Origin: Theodoxus fluviatilis
Taxonomy: Eukaryota; Mollusca; Gastropoda; Cycloneritida; Neritidae
DNA length: 64,000 nt
NCBI GenBank assembly: GCA_034096865.1
Contig: JAWQFJ010000656.1
Span: forward strand, 15,001 to 79,000
Direction: 5' to 3'
Shown piece by piece: positions 43,677-54,512 of this stretch; the stretch's first letter is position 1, and every line of letters begins with the position of its first letter. A program made the translations under genes and the position numbers. The notes under the pieces are model-generated. The model was not told the DNA's origin and made no database searches. It worked only from the letters and a program-made list of their open reading frames with translations.

Positions 43677-45111
43677 CTCACTGGAGTCGTATCACGAGAA
43701 ATATCGCGATAGGCGTCCTCCCGCCAGAGTCGTATCGCGAGATTGTTTGCGATGTGATTGCAAATTTCTCGCTCTGGTTCTACTGGTCTAAGGGAGATAA
43801 ATCTTGTTTGCCTGTGTAACTGAAGGAATGTGCAAGCAGATTTAGTTCCTTTTAGTAAATCTTTTATACCGATGATCAGAAATCATAACTTTTGTGTGTA
43901 TGGTGTACGTGTTGACAAAATGGCGATAAAGCGGCTAACGGAGACGCTGGAACTTGCGATTTCTGACGGCTCTGATGAGGAAGATGCTCTTACACATTGT
44001 CTATCAGAAGAAGAGTATGATGAATGTGATGATAGCGATCGTGAAATCATGGAAATCGCTGATGATCAGCTTGGCGATTGGAGTGGGAGTGACGAAGAAA
44101 GTTCATCCGACACGAGCAGTTCAAGGTCTGTCACGATGGACACCTCGCCGAACTCGTGCAAGTCCCGCAGTGCAGTTAAAGGGATTCTTCTTGCCTTGTG
44201 TGTGGACGAAGCTGTGCATGAAGCTGTACCACTCAGCAGAGGATTACACCAAGTGACCTGCCTCAGTACAAAGTAGTTGAAGTCTTTCCAGAGATTGGAC
44301 ATTGTGTGCTTCTTGTTTACTTTCTTCATCCTTGTACTGGAGTAGTCATTCAGGAGTCATCAAATCAGTAGTGATTTTTTTCTAAAGAGTAGACATTGTG
44401 TGTTTCTTTTTGTCTGGATATTTTACTTATGTAGTCACTTGCATGCTCAGGTTGAGAAAGTTTTTTCTTCTTCAGTGATTGCATGCTTTCCAGATAATGG
44501 ACATTGTGTGTATTTTCCTTCATGTTTTACATGTTGCCACTGTGCAGTTGTTGCATTTTCTCCATTTGCATTCTCAATTCTTTGTGAAAAATATTCTGGT
44601 CATTCTTTCTGTGTATAGTGTGGAAAGATCATTGTTTGATAGGTAGTAATTTTCACTATCTTATGCCTTTGAACCATTGTGACCTGTTTGTTGTTTTGAA
44701 GATTCAGTGTTTTCCTGCTGACGGACACAGCAAAAAATGTGTTCCTTCTCTTCAATGATCATTTACTTTGATTTGGTTGATTGCAAGCTTCCATCTGCTT
44801 GTACTTGTCTATAATAAATGTTTATAAATATTTGCATGACTTGGATATTGAAATTGAAAGTTTTTCATTTTCTGAGTGCTTGCATGCTTCCCATAACAGC
44901 TAGTGAACTGTTTTTTCCTACTTTTTCATTTTTGCGCATGTACACACTCAATTCTATGGTGTGTAATTCATAATTAGCACTTTTAGTCACTTAGATCATT
45001 CTTTGGATGTAAAGAGTAAATAAAGAGCTTTCATTATTATATGTTTGAAAATGCATGAAAAACTTACAATTCCGGAGAACAATCACAATATTTAGCCATG
45101 ACTCTAGTGAG
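43677..45111 (+). mobile_element. piggyBac-like element, internally deleted
   Basis: Flanked on both sides by TTAA (43673-43676, 45112-45115), with terminal repeats CTCACTGGAGTCGTATC and, inverted, CTCACTAGAGTCATGGC. TTAA duplication and a piggyBac-like acidic N-terminus support the class. At 1,435 bp it lacks most of the transposase. Confidence 0.75.
43920..44256 (+). pseudogene. piggyBac-like transposase N-terminus joined to C-terminal tail
   Basis: From ATG 43920 the frame reads MAIKRLTETLELAISDGSDE and a long acidic stretch (SEEEYDECDDSDREIMEIAD), typical of the leader of piggyBac transposases, which lies ahead of the DDD core. After about 44200 a different frame gives LPCVWTKLCMKLYHSAEDYT and a stop, resembling the end of the C-terminal cysteine-rich finger (LC...YHTxxDY). 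The catalytic core is absent, so an internal deletion of over 1 kb is inferred. Confidence 0.5.
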
Positions 45112-45115
45112 TTAA

Positions 45116-45763
45116 TGATTTTTTTCCGGCCAGGTGAGAATGGGTGGTTCTACAACACATTATCACGAGAACAAAATGTGTTATAATTAAAAAAACCTCA
45201 CCAATACATTGTGTAAACAATAAAACTTAAGCACGCTCTCCTAGATCTTTGAAGTCCTGCAAGTCATTCACATGTTTCATTCCCCAGTCCAGTAAGGATT
45301 ATGCAATTTGTAGAAAAAAAATCAGTCAAGTAACAGCCACAGGATTGAGCAGGATGGGTGGTAGTGGGTGGTACAGGATAATAAGAGTTAAAGTGCAAAG
45401 CTACAGAGAGGATTTTTTCAAATATTTCATTTAAATCAAGTTAGGACTTGTTTACTGATCACTTTCGTTTGTTTTTAAAATAAAAAAAATCAACATGGTC
45501 TGCATGAAAATGTGCCCATATAAAGTCTTGAGATGTACATTTTAAGTTTTCCCTTTATTCTCCATGAGCAGAAGTTTCACCAGCCACAATTTTACATGTG
45601 TATCTCTTCCTGGAGCCTCAGAAGATTAATGAAATGAAAACATTTTCATATATTAAACATTTCTAATCATGGATACCATGCAACAACTTCATTCTATATT
45701 CGTGACATTTTTCCCAATCATTTGCGGGGGACTTGCTTTTGAAAACTTAAAACAAGTGTTTAA
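45116..45763. other. Short gap between two piggyBac-like elements
   Basis: No gene recognised; ends at TTAA 45760-45763. Confidence 0.5.
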
Positions 45764-46485
45764 CTCATTGAAGACGGCACTATTTTTAGCTCGTATTGAC
45801 TGGAGATGCATGTTTCTGGGCATTTTAACAGAAATTGCTGAAAAATACTGAACAAGCAAAGGAAAAACTGTTGCCATCATTAGAAAGCTCTTTGTCTCCT
45901 TTATCCTTGTTGTAGATCAATGTCATTCTTTCATTATTTTTATTTTGAATATAGTATTGCAACAAAGAAGGATACCATGCTGGCGTGCCTGTTTGTAGTT
46001 CGGCTGGAGGGGGGCCGACTTGCTCAGCTGACAACATGTACGGATCAGTTTCTGATTCCTCTTCTTCAGTCAGCAGTTCGTGCACTATATCTAGGATCTG
46101 CTCCTCTAAAACTGCATCTTTTTCATCTTTGTACTCTTCGGAAAAAAGGAGCAAATCCTCCTCCTCATCTTATTCTTCTTCCATAGCGATTTCAACAAAA
46201 TCCTCATCGTCCTGCTGCGACGCCATTGCGATTTAGCGTTGAAATCGCCCCCTTGCCACATGTGTAAACAAAGTCTGGCAGTGCCTTATCCTCTTCAAAT
46301 TCAGAGACACAGACGATCTACAATGTTCTTCACTATCTTATAAGAGAACTAGACTACCTCGATTGGTTAAGAGCCCCTCACAACACGCACAAGAAATTTA
46401 CATAAGCACCACATCACATGATAAGGTGCGTCGTCAACCGTTGCTCACCTCACCTCATCATATGATGTGGTGCATCGTCATTGAG
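45764..46485 (-). mobile_element. Second piggyBac-like non-autonomous element
   Basis: 722 bp between TTAA (45760-45763) and TTAA (46486-46489), with imperfect ends CTCATTGAAGACGGCAC and, inverted, CTCAATGACGATGCACC. Its ends share the CTCA start with the element at 43677 but otherwise differ, so it belongs to a related but separate family. Confidence 0.65.
45846..46227 (-). pseudogene. Acidic transposase N-terminus with in-frame stop
   Basis: Minus frame from ATG near 46227 starts MASQQDDEDFVEIAMEEE, meets TAA, and continues DEEEDLLLFSEEYKDEKDAV and LLTEEEESETDPYMLSAEQV. Highly acidic leader like that of piggyBac transposases. No catalytic domain follows. Non-functional. Confidence 0.4.
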
Positions 46486-46489
46486 TTAA

Positions 46490-47018
46490 GTGAAGTCCTC
46501 AGGAGGCCCTTCTTTGAGAAGAAAAATATCCTTACAAATGGTGCACTGGTACATGGTAAATAATGAGATGTCCAACATAAGCATCCCCATCATTCAGCCT
46601 TCCATGAATCCCATGGCTCAAAATGATATCTCATTTAAGGAAGCCCTCCATGTCAGAACTATAACTTATAAGCTGCACAAGAACAAAACTACCAGAGGTA
46701 TTCAAGACTTCCCATAGTGCAGGTCACTTCTTGAAGCTGTGCACCTCAAGTTTGCCATTTCTTTCAAATTTCATCACTTACTATTAATCAGATATGAACT
46801 TTCAAAACTTGATCAGCTAATGTTTCACCACTCATTCAGTAATTCAACCGCAGTTACAGTACCAGTGAAAAAATGCAAAAACCTCACCTTCAAATTTAAT
46901 GAAAACCCACAAATAATTTAAAAACCTGATAGTTGATGAAAACTGAGCTCTAATTTAACCCACCACTAACAGCATTTCCTGTAGGAAAGATTGGCGATAG
47001 GTACTCTCTCTCTCTTAA
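46490..47018. other. Intron 2, gene-free
   Basis: Nothing recognised; ends at the CTTAA target duplication 47014-47018. Confidence 0.5.
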
Positions 47019-47369
47019 CAGGCATGAGATCCTGAAATTGAGAAATTAACTGAAAAAATTAGCGGGGGTCTGGGGGCTGGCGGAAGCCTCCAGTGGGGTT
47101 GAGGGGCAAAGCCCCTTGCGGGGGTCAGGGGGCAGAGCCCCCTGAAGCTCAAGAGTTTTAACAATTTTGACTTTAAAAAGTCACTCTCCTGACAGCTGTG
47201 GCAAGTCCAGAACAACATTTTTGATGAGCAAACACCAGATTATAATTGTTGAAATGCATGGTTTGTATTTGAGGCTCTTAAGTTTCCTTACCATAAAATG
47301 TACCTTTACTAAACAAATTACTAAATAAATACATAAATAAATAGACAGGTAGTATGTAAATTTTATTTA

Positions 47370-47612
47370 TCACACTCTTATGTTTTGTATTGTGATAAGC
47401 TCATATCGTTGTGTAGATCGTTGTGCAGCCACCTTCACAGCGTGACTTTTGGATGTCAGGTGTTGTACAAAGCTTTTTTTACCGTTGTTGGCGTAGTTTA
47501 TCACTTCATTGTTGCACAAACTGCAAACTGCTTTCCCAGCTGAGTTCTCTTTGGCGATCGTGTCGCCAACTTTCACCTCAATATCACCAGAAAGGGTAAC
47601 TTTTTCTTCCAT
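47370..47612 (-). pseudogene. BED-like zinc-finger fragment (hAT transposase N-terminus)
   Basis: 80 codons from ATG 47612. The frame contains AVCSLCNNEVINYANNGKKS then FVQHLTSKSHAVKV, i.e. C-x2-C followed by H-x5-H with the spacing of a BED finger, a DNA-binding domain at the N-terminus of many hAT transposases. No catalytic or dimerisation region follows within the element. The frame itself is intact, so a small expressed DNA-binding protein cannot be excluded. Confidence 0.5.
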
Positions 47613-47722
47613 CCATTTGAAACTCCCAGTTTTTTACATTTCCTCCTTTGTATATTTCTCTTGCTGTCGCTATCTCACTCGGTTTCAGCTTCCGAAGCAT
47701 TTTTATCGGTTGAAGCAGCCTC

Positions 47723-47911
47723 GAGTTGCGAAGTGGCGACGCTTTAAGCGATGGACGGGAGCTCAAACACTTCGCTAAATTTCCTGCTCATCACCGCTTG
47801 CAAGCGCTGACGACGCTTGCAACCGGTGATGAGCGGGAAATTTAGCGAAGCGTTTCTCGGCGCAAGCGCTGCTCCTGTCCATCGCTTTAAAGCGCCGCCA
47901 CTGCGCAACTC
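47723..47911. repeat. ~85-bp-arm palindrome inside hAT-like element
   Basis: Arms 47723-47806 and 47822-47911 are imperfect reverse complements sharing CTTCGCTAAATTTCC and GCTCATCACC, with GC(T)TTAAGCGATGGAC near the outer ends. About 15-25 bp of spacer. It lies about 110 bp upstream of the zinc-finger ATG. Confidence 0.7.
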
Positions 47912-48462
47912 AGGGCAAGCGTCGAGAAAGATCAAGATGGCGATCGTGTCGAGCAGACGAACTATATTCCCAAACACGGTCATCCTCAAAGTGTCTCTCA
48001 TTTTCAAACCATTTGAGACCTACATTTCCGGTAAATGCCCAGAATAGCTCGCTATCTTTCACTGCTTTCACCTGTACTCACTGTGTTCATCGTCATCAAT
48101 CTTTTCATTTTAAAACCGTTTGAGAACTACGTCACAGCGGGGTGCTGGACGTTTCGCCCCAATTGCGACATTCGGAACGATCTAAAAATAGATAAGCGAG
48201 TGACCTCTACCAACTTCCGGTGACACGTGACGTCACGCCGAAGTGAACGTCGGCTTACAGACGCTACGCTTATAGCCTTATATACAAAACCTCACCCCCC
48301 CCCCAATTTTCTCAACGGATCTGCGCGAATCACGCGAATGGCCCCTGGAGCTTCAGAATTAACGGATTTCCGTTAATTAACGGAAAAATCTCTTGCCTGC
48401 TTAATCTTATAATGTTGTAGGGCTGAAACTTAGGCCAAATTTCCTGTTCAGGAATTGATCTG

Positions 48463-48697
48463 GGGCCGTATTCACAACGGCGATTTATCTTTTTAACACT
48501 CGATTTATCCCCTAGCCCCGCGTTATCTTGATCGGTTAGATAAGGCACGCTCGTCAGAGGATCCTAGGTTGCGCTTTGCTATATATACTGGTTTCCAGCC
48601 AAGGGAGAGCGGAACAGGCAGTTGGAATCGTCTGAGTTTAGAGATAAATCGGAGTTAAAATTAATCGCCGATAAATCGCCGTTGTGAATACTGGCCC
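48463..48697. mobile_element. 235-bp MITE with GGGCC...TATTCACAACGG termini
   Basis: Ends GGGCCGTATTCACAACGGCG and its inverse (GCCGTTGTGAATACTGGCCC) continue into GATTTATC on both sides, giving roughly 28-bp terminal repeats. This terminus style is common among PIF/Harbinger-derived MITEs. The target duplication could not be resolved. No coding capacity. Confidence 0.65.
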
Positions 48698-49446
48698 TGG
48701 CTAAACTGATGTGAACTGTTGAAGTTGACATCTGAAGCAGTGCTTTACTAACTCTCTTACAACTGGTACCTTGGGCACAAAACCTAACTCTAAACCCCAC
48801 GAATAGGGAGGCAACCGTGTAAATTTTAACGGTTACCTTACATAAAAATAAATTTAAAAAAAACAACTTTTTGTTCACTAAAGTTTTAATACCTTCCTTT
48901 TGATAACATTTCTCTTATATAAGAAATGCTCATTTTTCCTTTGAGGCTCAAATGATGGGCATAAAAATTGAAATACAGAGCAGCTAAGAATTTCTGAAAA
49001 GATGCAGTCCCTCAACCCTCAGTTCCCTTCCCAAAACCATTATTATGACATCTTACCTCGACTGCAGCCACAATCTAAAGCCCATGCAAGTGAAGAGTTA
49101 ACTCCCCCTTGACCACACACACCGCCTTATGATAAAAAACACAGTACCTCACAAGGGAAGATTATAAGGGACAAAATCAAAACAAAATAGAGACAAATTT
49201 ATAAAAACATTTTGATTATGAAGAAGAGGTTGATTTCTTTGGCAGTGTGATTTTCCACACTCAGTCCTCACAACTCTCTTCTGCCTGCTTTTAAACAGCA
49301 TACATACAAGTTCGTCTGCTCCGCAACAGGTTGGAAAAATGAATCATTTACAAATAATTTTTAAATAATTTTTAAGGCTGACGCACCGACAAGCAGGTGG
49401 CAAAGCACGCCCACTTCCTCCTCAAACTTCTCTAGTGTGATCTGAG
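48698..49446. other. Intron 2, gene-free
   Basis: No feature recognised. Confidence 0.5.
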
Positions 49447-49623
49447 TCAGATTGCAGGTGCATTTAATCGGAGAAGATCGCTGTCAACTTTGCTAGTCAG
49501 AATCTCTGGATCTAGGTCAATCTCATTGTCCTATTCCGGGTCAAACAGTGGTAATTCAATGCTTTCTGCATGGCTACCTTCGCAAAAAACATGCGATGGA
49601 CCTGGCTGGGGCTCGCCTGACAT
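49447..49623 (-). pseudogene. Possible transposase first-exon fragment with in-frame stop
   Basis: From ATG 49623 the minus frame reads MSGEPQPGPSHVFCEGSHAE and SIELPLFDPE, then TAG, then DNEIDLDPEILTSKVDSDLL before a final TGA. The acidic, proline-rich start resembles leaders of piggyBac-like or other domesticated transposases. No terminal repeats were found around it. Weak. Confidence 0.25.
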
Positions 49624-50111
49624 TGCGATGTTAAAAAAAATAATTTTTTTCACTTGATTGCCAGAAATTTATAATCAAAATGGCAGACGATGGCCTATTC
49701 ACTGTGGAGCTAATGCTGGAAATCTTGTGAGATTACCGTTACCATGGAAAACATGGCAGTTTCCAGTGTAAATGTGGTGTCATGGGAGACGTAGCGGGAC
49801 ATCCATTGGAGAGAATAGCCATATTTTGCACTTATAACACTGACAACTTGCACTCTTCCTGTGTGAAACTGCTCCAGCTATGGCATGATTTCTCTTGCAG
49901 CAGAAATGTTTCCAAGTTTTCGTATAGCAATTTTTAGCCAATGCAAAATATGTACCCCACCTCAGCAGCTGATACACAGCTTCAAAGAGTGACCTGACTA
50001 CCAGAGCCAATAGTACTTGCGAATGTCAAGTCTCAGAGTTCCAAACATCATAATTTGTGTCTGGCAGAAAAGAACTGGTGGGAAACAAGGCTGCAAAAAC
50101 ATAATAATTAC

Positions 50112-50177
50112 CTGCAGATCTTTTTTCAGCTTCTTAAAATCCTCATTGTCAGGATCTGTAGTAAGGGAGGCCTCCAC
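50112..50177 (-). CDS. SMNDC1: SMNDC1 exon 2
   Basis: 66 bp, 22 codons, between TCTTTTCCAG and CTGCAG|GTAATT. Encodes VEASLTTDPDNEDFKKLKKD LQ, matching the SMNDC1 N-terminal helix (NEDLLKLKKDLQ|EVIELT) with phase-0 borders that fit exons 1 and 3. Single copy in the window. Confidence 0.93.
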
Positions 50178-50460
50178 CTGGAAAAGACCACATGTCTTCA
50201 GCTGGGTGAAATACACGTCTTGTTCAACCTCTTTCCCCGCTTTGAGTCATGCATTTTACACAAAACTGCACATACAAATGCCTGGTGGTGATGGACGCAG
50301 CAGTTCCTCTGACAAATAGAAGCCCTGGGGGAATTGCAAGCATGCCCCTACAGGCAGTCTCCCTTCATCAGAGGGATCCAATGCTCATGAAATTGACATT
50401 TAAAATTGTTGGTTGATTAAGACAGAAAGAGACGTAACAATACAGTGCTAAGAAATTGGA
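50178..50460 (-). other. SMNDC1 intron 1, proximal part
   Basis: Intron 1 extends from here to 53341. Up to the repeat at 50461 nothing specific is recognised. Confidence 0.5.
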
Positions 50461-51585
50461 AACAAGGGCAAAGCCCATATGACTCACATGCTTGACCTTG
50501 ACCTTTACATGACCTTGACCTTTACATGACGTTGACCTTCAAGGTCAAACAACTAAACCTAGCAATGACATCATACATTAAGAACTGCTTCACACATTTT
50601 CCCTACCAAAATAATGTGACCTTGACCCAAGGTCAAGGTCATCCAAGGTCATGCAACACAAAGCTGTTAATTCAAGACATAGGAAGCACAATGGTGCTTA
50701 TTGGCACTTTCTACCATGAGATATGGTCACTTTTAGTGGTTCACTACCCCATTTTGTCACATTTCTTAAGGGTCAAAGTGACCTTGACCTTGATGATATG
50801 TGACCAAATGTGTCTCATGATGAAAGTATAACATGCGTACTACAATGTTATGAAGTTTGGAAGAGCTATCTTCCATAGTTCAGGGTCAAGGTCACTTCAA
50901 AATATGTATACAATCCAACTTTAAAGAGCTCCTGTGACCTTGACGCAAGGTCAAGTCACTATGTATTTTTTGTGAGGCCTTGTCATTCTACACCATCATG
51001 CCAAATTGGGTGTTGATAGACTTAATAGTCTCCGAGAAAAATCCAACGTTAAAGTTTTTTTAAGGATTACAGGATGCCAAGACGCCCGGACGGACACCCG
51101 GACGCACGACACGGGTGACCTAGTATGAAAGTATAACATGTGTACTACAATGTTATGAAGTTTGAAAGATTAATCTTACATAGTTCAGGGTCAAGGTCAC
51201 TTCAAAAAATATGTATACAATCCAACTTTAAAGAGCTCCTGTGACCTTGACCTTGAAGCAAGGTCAATCAAACTGGTACCAAAAGATAGGGATTACTTTG
51301 CCCTATAAACCATATATCTATAGGTCAGGTATCCAATCTCAAAAACTTGTCAAAAATTGGGAAAATTTGAAAAATGGCTGTTTTTTAGACGGCACCTGTG
51401 ACCTTGACCTTGAAGCAAGGTCAAGTCACTATGCATGTTTTTGTACGCCTTGTCATCATACACCATCATGCCATATTGGGTGCTGATAGACTTAATAGTG
51501 TCCGAGAAAAATCCAACGTTAAAGTTTGTATGGACGCCAGGACGCCTGAACGGACGAAACGGGTGAGTACATAGACTCACTTTTG
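50461..51585 (+). repeat. Dispersed TCAAGGTCA-rich repeat, copy 3 (with internal duplication)
   Basis: Same orientation as copy 2, starting AACAAGGGCAAAGCCC. At about 51060-51127 it reaches its GACGCCCGGACGGAC end, then restarts partway (GAAAGTATAACATGTGTACT) and runs to the end again at 51585, so the distal half is present twice. Truncated at TCACTTTTG without the final stem. Confidence 0.8.
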
Positions 51586-51866
51586 TGCAGTCCATCCACC
51601 AGAGGGAAAGGCAGAATTAGATCGAGAACCTACTGTCCAGGATGTTACGTGGGATGCCATTTTGGCCTGTGAGCAAGGTTGGAGCACTACGTAAGAATTC
51701 CAAAGCGTGGCAGACGAGAGGGAGCTGGAGAGGAAGAGGAGGATGACTGAACAGTCTCTGTTGATAGTGGCATATATCAGAATTGCCTTATTCTGACCTT
51801 GGCTTTTTAAACTCTGATGAACTCGTTGCTGAGGCAAAGTTGCTCATTCCTGTCTTGATATTTTGC
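51586..51866. other. Intron 1, between repeat and palindrome
   Basis: No feature recognised. Whether the palindrome continues into this stretch cannot be judged, because its partner lies beyond the window. Confidence 0.5.
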
Positions 51867-53341
51867 ATGTTGAAGCTCACAGCAGGAAGGAAAGTGACAT
51901 TAAATCCTTTGACTTTTTACATTTGCATGCTTCTATAATAGTCTTAGATTAGATGCGTACAAAACTGTTTTTACAAAAATTTACTCTGACACCAGAAGTA
52001 GCTTATATTATTGTTCACACATTTCTGATAGGATATCAACTCAACAAAGTTTCTTTATCATGAATGTAAAAAGTGAGGTGTGTAGATAGTGATACTTTTT
52101 TATTTCACCTTTATTCATTTCCTTACAATTTCATATGGGTTTTGCTGACATATCTTGTAGTTTGAATGCTTATGTTGGCCACAATTATCATGTACCCCAA
52201 AATTAACAGAAAGCATTCCGTGGGCACTCATAATATTTGAATCCTTTCCAAGTTTCTTGTAGCCAAGCAATGCTTACAGATTTTTGTTCTTGGGTAGGAT
52301 AATGTTTTTGCTTCCTTGTCAAGTGCTTTTTGTCACCCTTCTTCCATATAAAAGTGTACCTTAGTAGGTGGGTAGACGACTTTGATTTTTAAAAATAATT
52401 TAAAGCAGCATTCCAGAAGTGATTTCAATTTGCCATAAATATATATGTCATATTTCTGGGAATAAACATATAATTCATTTAATAAGCTTTCTAGTGATAT
52501 ATAGTTTGTATGTGTTATTTCTGCATGCTGTATGCTTATTTGGTCATTTGGCACATGACCCGTGAACAGGAAAAAAACTGTGACATTCGGGCACTAATAG
52601 TCTGACACCCGGGGTTAATCTGTGCAAAACTATAATATACTGAACAGAGACATTTTGAGTCAGTATGTTTGGAAACTGCATTCCCTTTCTGATTCATTTG
52701 TGTACAGAAGCCAGGTTTGTAAAAATTGGTTGCAGGCTAGTAAGTTTTGTGTCCAATTAGCTGGCAGGCTAGTATAGTAGTAAGACCAACTACTTTTGAA
52801 CACCCTTGTTTATCCATTCCTTTTGCAGAGGAAGTGATCACTGACTAACGCCTCATTTTAATTATCAAAAATAAAAAGTAAAAACTAATCAAGATTTTTC
52901 AAAGTTGTAAGTTCCGCCAAAGCACAGATACAAAACCATAGCGGGAACATGTAAATCATTTTCATTTTGTCAACTTTGGTGCATTTTATTTCCAAATGTC
53001 GTGAAGTCTAAGGATGTAAGTAACCAATTTTACCCTTGCTTTACCCAAATTTAATGAATTATCATAGGAATAAACGGAATCAAAGATTTAAAACAGCTTC
53101 TCTCGGTTGTATCTTTCACAGTTCATAATCCAACCATTTTCAACGTGGACGGCTGCTAATGTTTAATGAAAGAAACAACACGTCAATATAGGTTGTTTGT
53201 TGCTGGTGATTCGGGAGCGTCGTCAGATACGTAGCTCGACTCGCCTTGGCTTGAGACTGTTGACACCCCGGCATAACGCGTAACTTTGTCTACTGAATGA
53301 TCGATACAACTGAAATTGTAAATTCGTCTCGCATGAAATAC

Positions 53342-53395
53342 CTGCTGAAGCTGAAGCTTGTAGGTCTTAAGATTGTCTTGAAGTTCGTCAGCCAT
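53342..53395 (-). CDS. SMNDC1: SMNDC1 (SPF30) exon 1, start of gene
   Basis: SMNDC1/SPF30 is a nuclear splicing factor whose Tudor domain binds symmetrically dimethylated arginine on Sm and related proteins and which helps bring the tri-snRNP to the prespliceosome. Exon 1 encodes MADELQDNLKTYKLQLQQ and ends CAGCAG|GTATTT. Joining exons 1-7 (53395 to 22279, one copy of exons 3-6) gives 247 residues against 238 in human, with every junction in phase: helix about 1-48, Tudor about 81-134, lysine-rich linker, coiled basic segment about 160-195, conserved KVGVGTCGI tail. The start is the first ATG, at the place where the family's protein begins. Upstream is TATA-less and includes CGCCATTT. A mirror copy of this exon lies at 62477-62530. 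Confidence 0.93.
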
Positions 53396-53959
53396 GTCTC
53401 ACACAAAATTGAAGACGTTGAACAGCACACCGACCACCAGGGGACACAAATGGCGACTAAAGTTTCTGTTTACTTTTTTTTGGGAGAGGCTTTTAAGGGC
53501 GACAACTCTACATCTCGTCGAAGTTGCTTCCAGAAACAGTCTGACACGTTCCCAGCAAAATATTTAAAACTACAGAGCGCTCTGAGAGTGCAAACCTTCG
53601 CCAAGGAAGCCTAAATTTCTCTTTCATGGCCTGTGTAATTTAATGATTGCAGCATGTTCAACTTGCCAGGCCTGACTTACGAAGTTTAGTTCATTTTATT
53701 GGATGGGAGGATGTCTGAGTGCGGAACGCATTTGGCTGCGTCATCAATAGTTTGACATCATCAACTTCGTGATGGGCAAAAACATTTCTCTTTATGCTTC
53801 CATTTCCAATTCCAAAACTACATAACAAATAATATTCGCTTTATGGTATTATTTCACAAACTACATAACAGAAAACCCCCCAAATTGATTGGGTGAAACC
53901 CTAACCTTGCACCAAACATTTATTTAGAATCCGTTGTGAACTGTTCGAGTTAATTTGCT

Positions 53960-54115
53960 GACATGACCAACCAACCGACCGACCGACCGACCGACCGACC
54001 GTCCGACCAACCAACCATAACTAATTATAACTAACTAACCAACTAACCAACCTACCTATACCGACCGACCGACCGACAGACCAACAGACCGACTGACTGA
54101 CTGACTGACTGACTG

Positions 54116-54152
<37 letters not shown>

Positions 54153-54485
54153 ACTAACTTACTAAACTAACTAACTAGCTAGCTAACTAACGAAACTAAG
54201 GTCTCCTTGCTACTTTTTTCTACGTCAACGAGTCCTACACCGGTTTCCTTTTTGAAGATAAACTAGACTGCCTGCCTGCCTGCCTGTCAAACATACATAT
54301 ACATACATAACTAACCTAATTAACTAACTAACTAACTGACTGACTGGCTGATGGGCCGACTGGCTGATGGGCTGACTGACTGACTGACTGACTGGACTGG
54401 CTGACTGACTGACTGAATGGCTGACTGGCTGACTACCGATCGAGCTGCATAGCTAACTAACTGATTAACTAACTAACCGAGGGTA
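53960..54485. repeat. Tetranucleotide array (GACC/CTAA/GACT)n, left arm
   Basis: About 500 bp of drifting 4-bp repeats: CCGA, CTAA, GACT, CTGC, ACAT and back. Mirror image at about 61380-61905. No gene. Confidence 0.9.
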
Positions 54486-54512
54486 AGACATTACCTCCTT
54501 AGCGGAGGTAAT
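54486..54512. repeat. Short hairpin CATTACCTCC...GGAGGTAATG
   Basis: Perfect 10-bp stems around TTAGC at about 54489-54513; mirrored at about 61350-61375. It marks the edge of the tetranucleotide array. Confidence 0.6.

Larger units (their letters stand above)
47019..48399 (-). mobile_element. hAT-like element with 5-bp target duplication
   Basis: 12-bp terminal repeats CAGGCATGAGAT / ATCTCTTGCCTG (one mismatch), flanked by CTTAA on both sides (47014-47018, 48400-48404). The left part has several GC-rich hairpins (GGGGCAAAGCCCC, GGGGCAGAGCCCC). It encodes a BED-like zinc finger on the minus strand and contains a palindrome at 47723-47911. The 5-bp duplication fits hAT5-type elements. At 1,381 bp it lacks the transposase core. 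Confidence 0.65.

Noticed and set aside
41240..45255. A shared 16-bp inverted word AAAGATCTAGGAGAGC at about 41249 and (reversed) 45235, which could bound a 4-kb element
   Set aside because: No target duplication and no extended similarity; a match of this length is expected about once by chance in a window this size.
50526..50831. 101-codon frame inside the TCAAGGTCA repeat (and similar ones at 6473-6752)
   Set aside because: Not conserved in frame among the three copies of the repeat; simple translation of a non-coding repeat.
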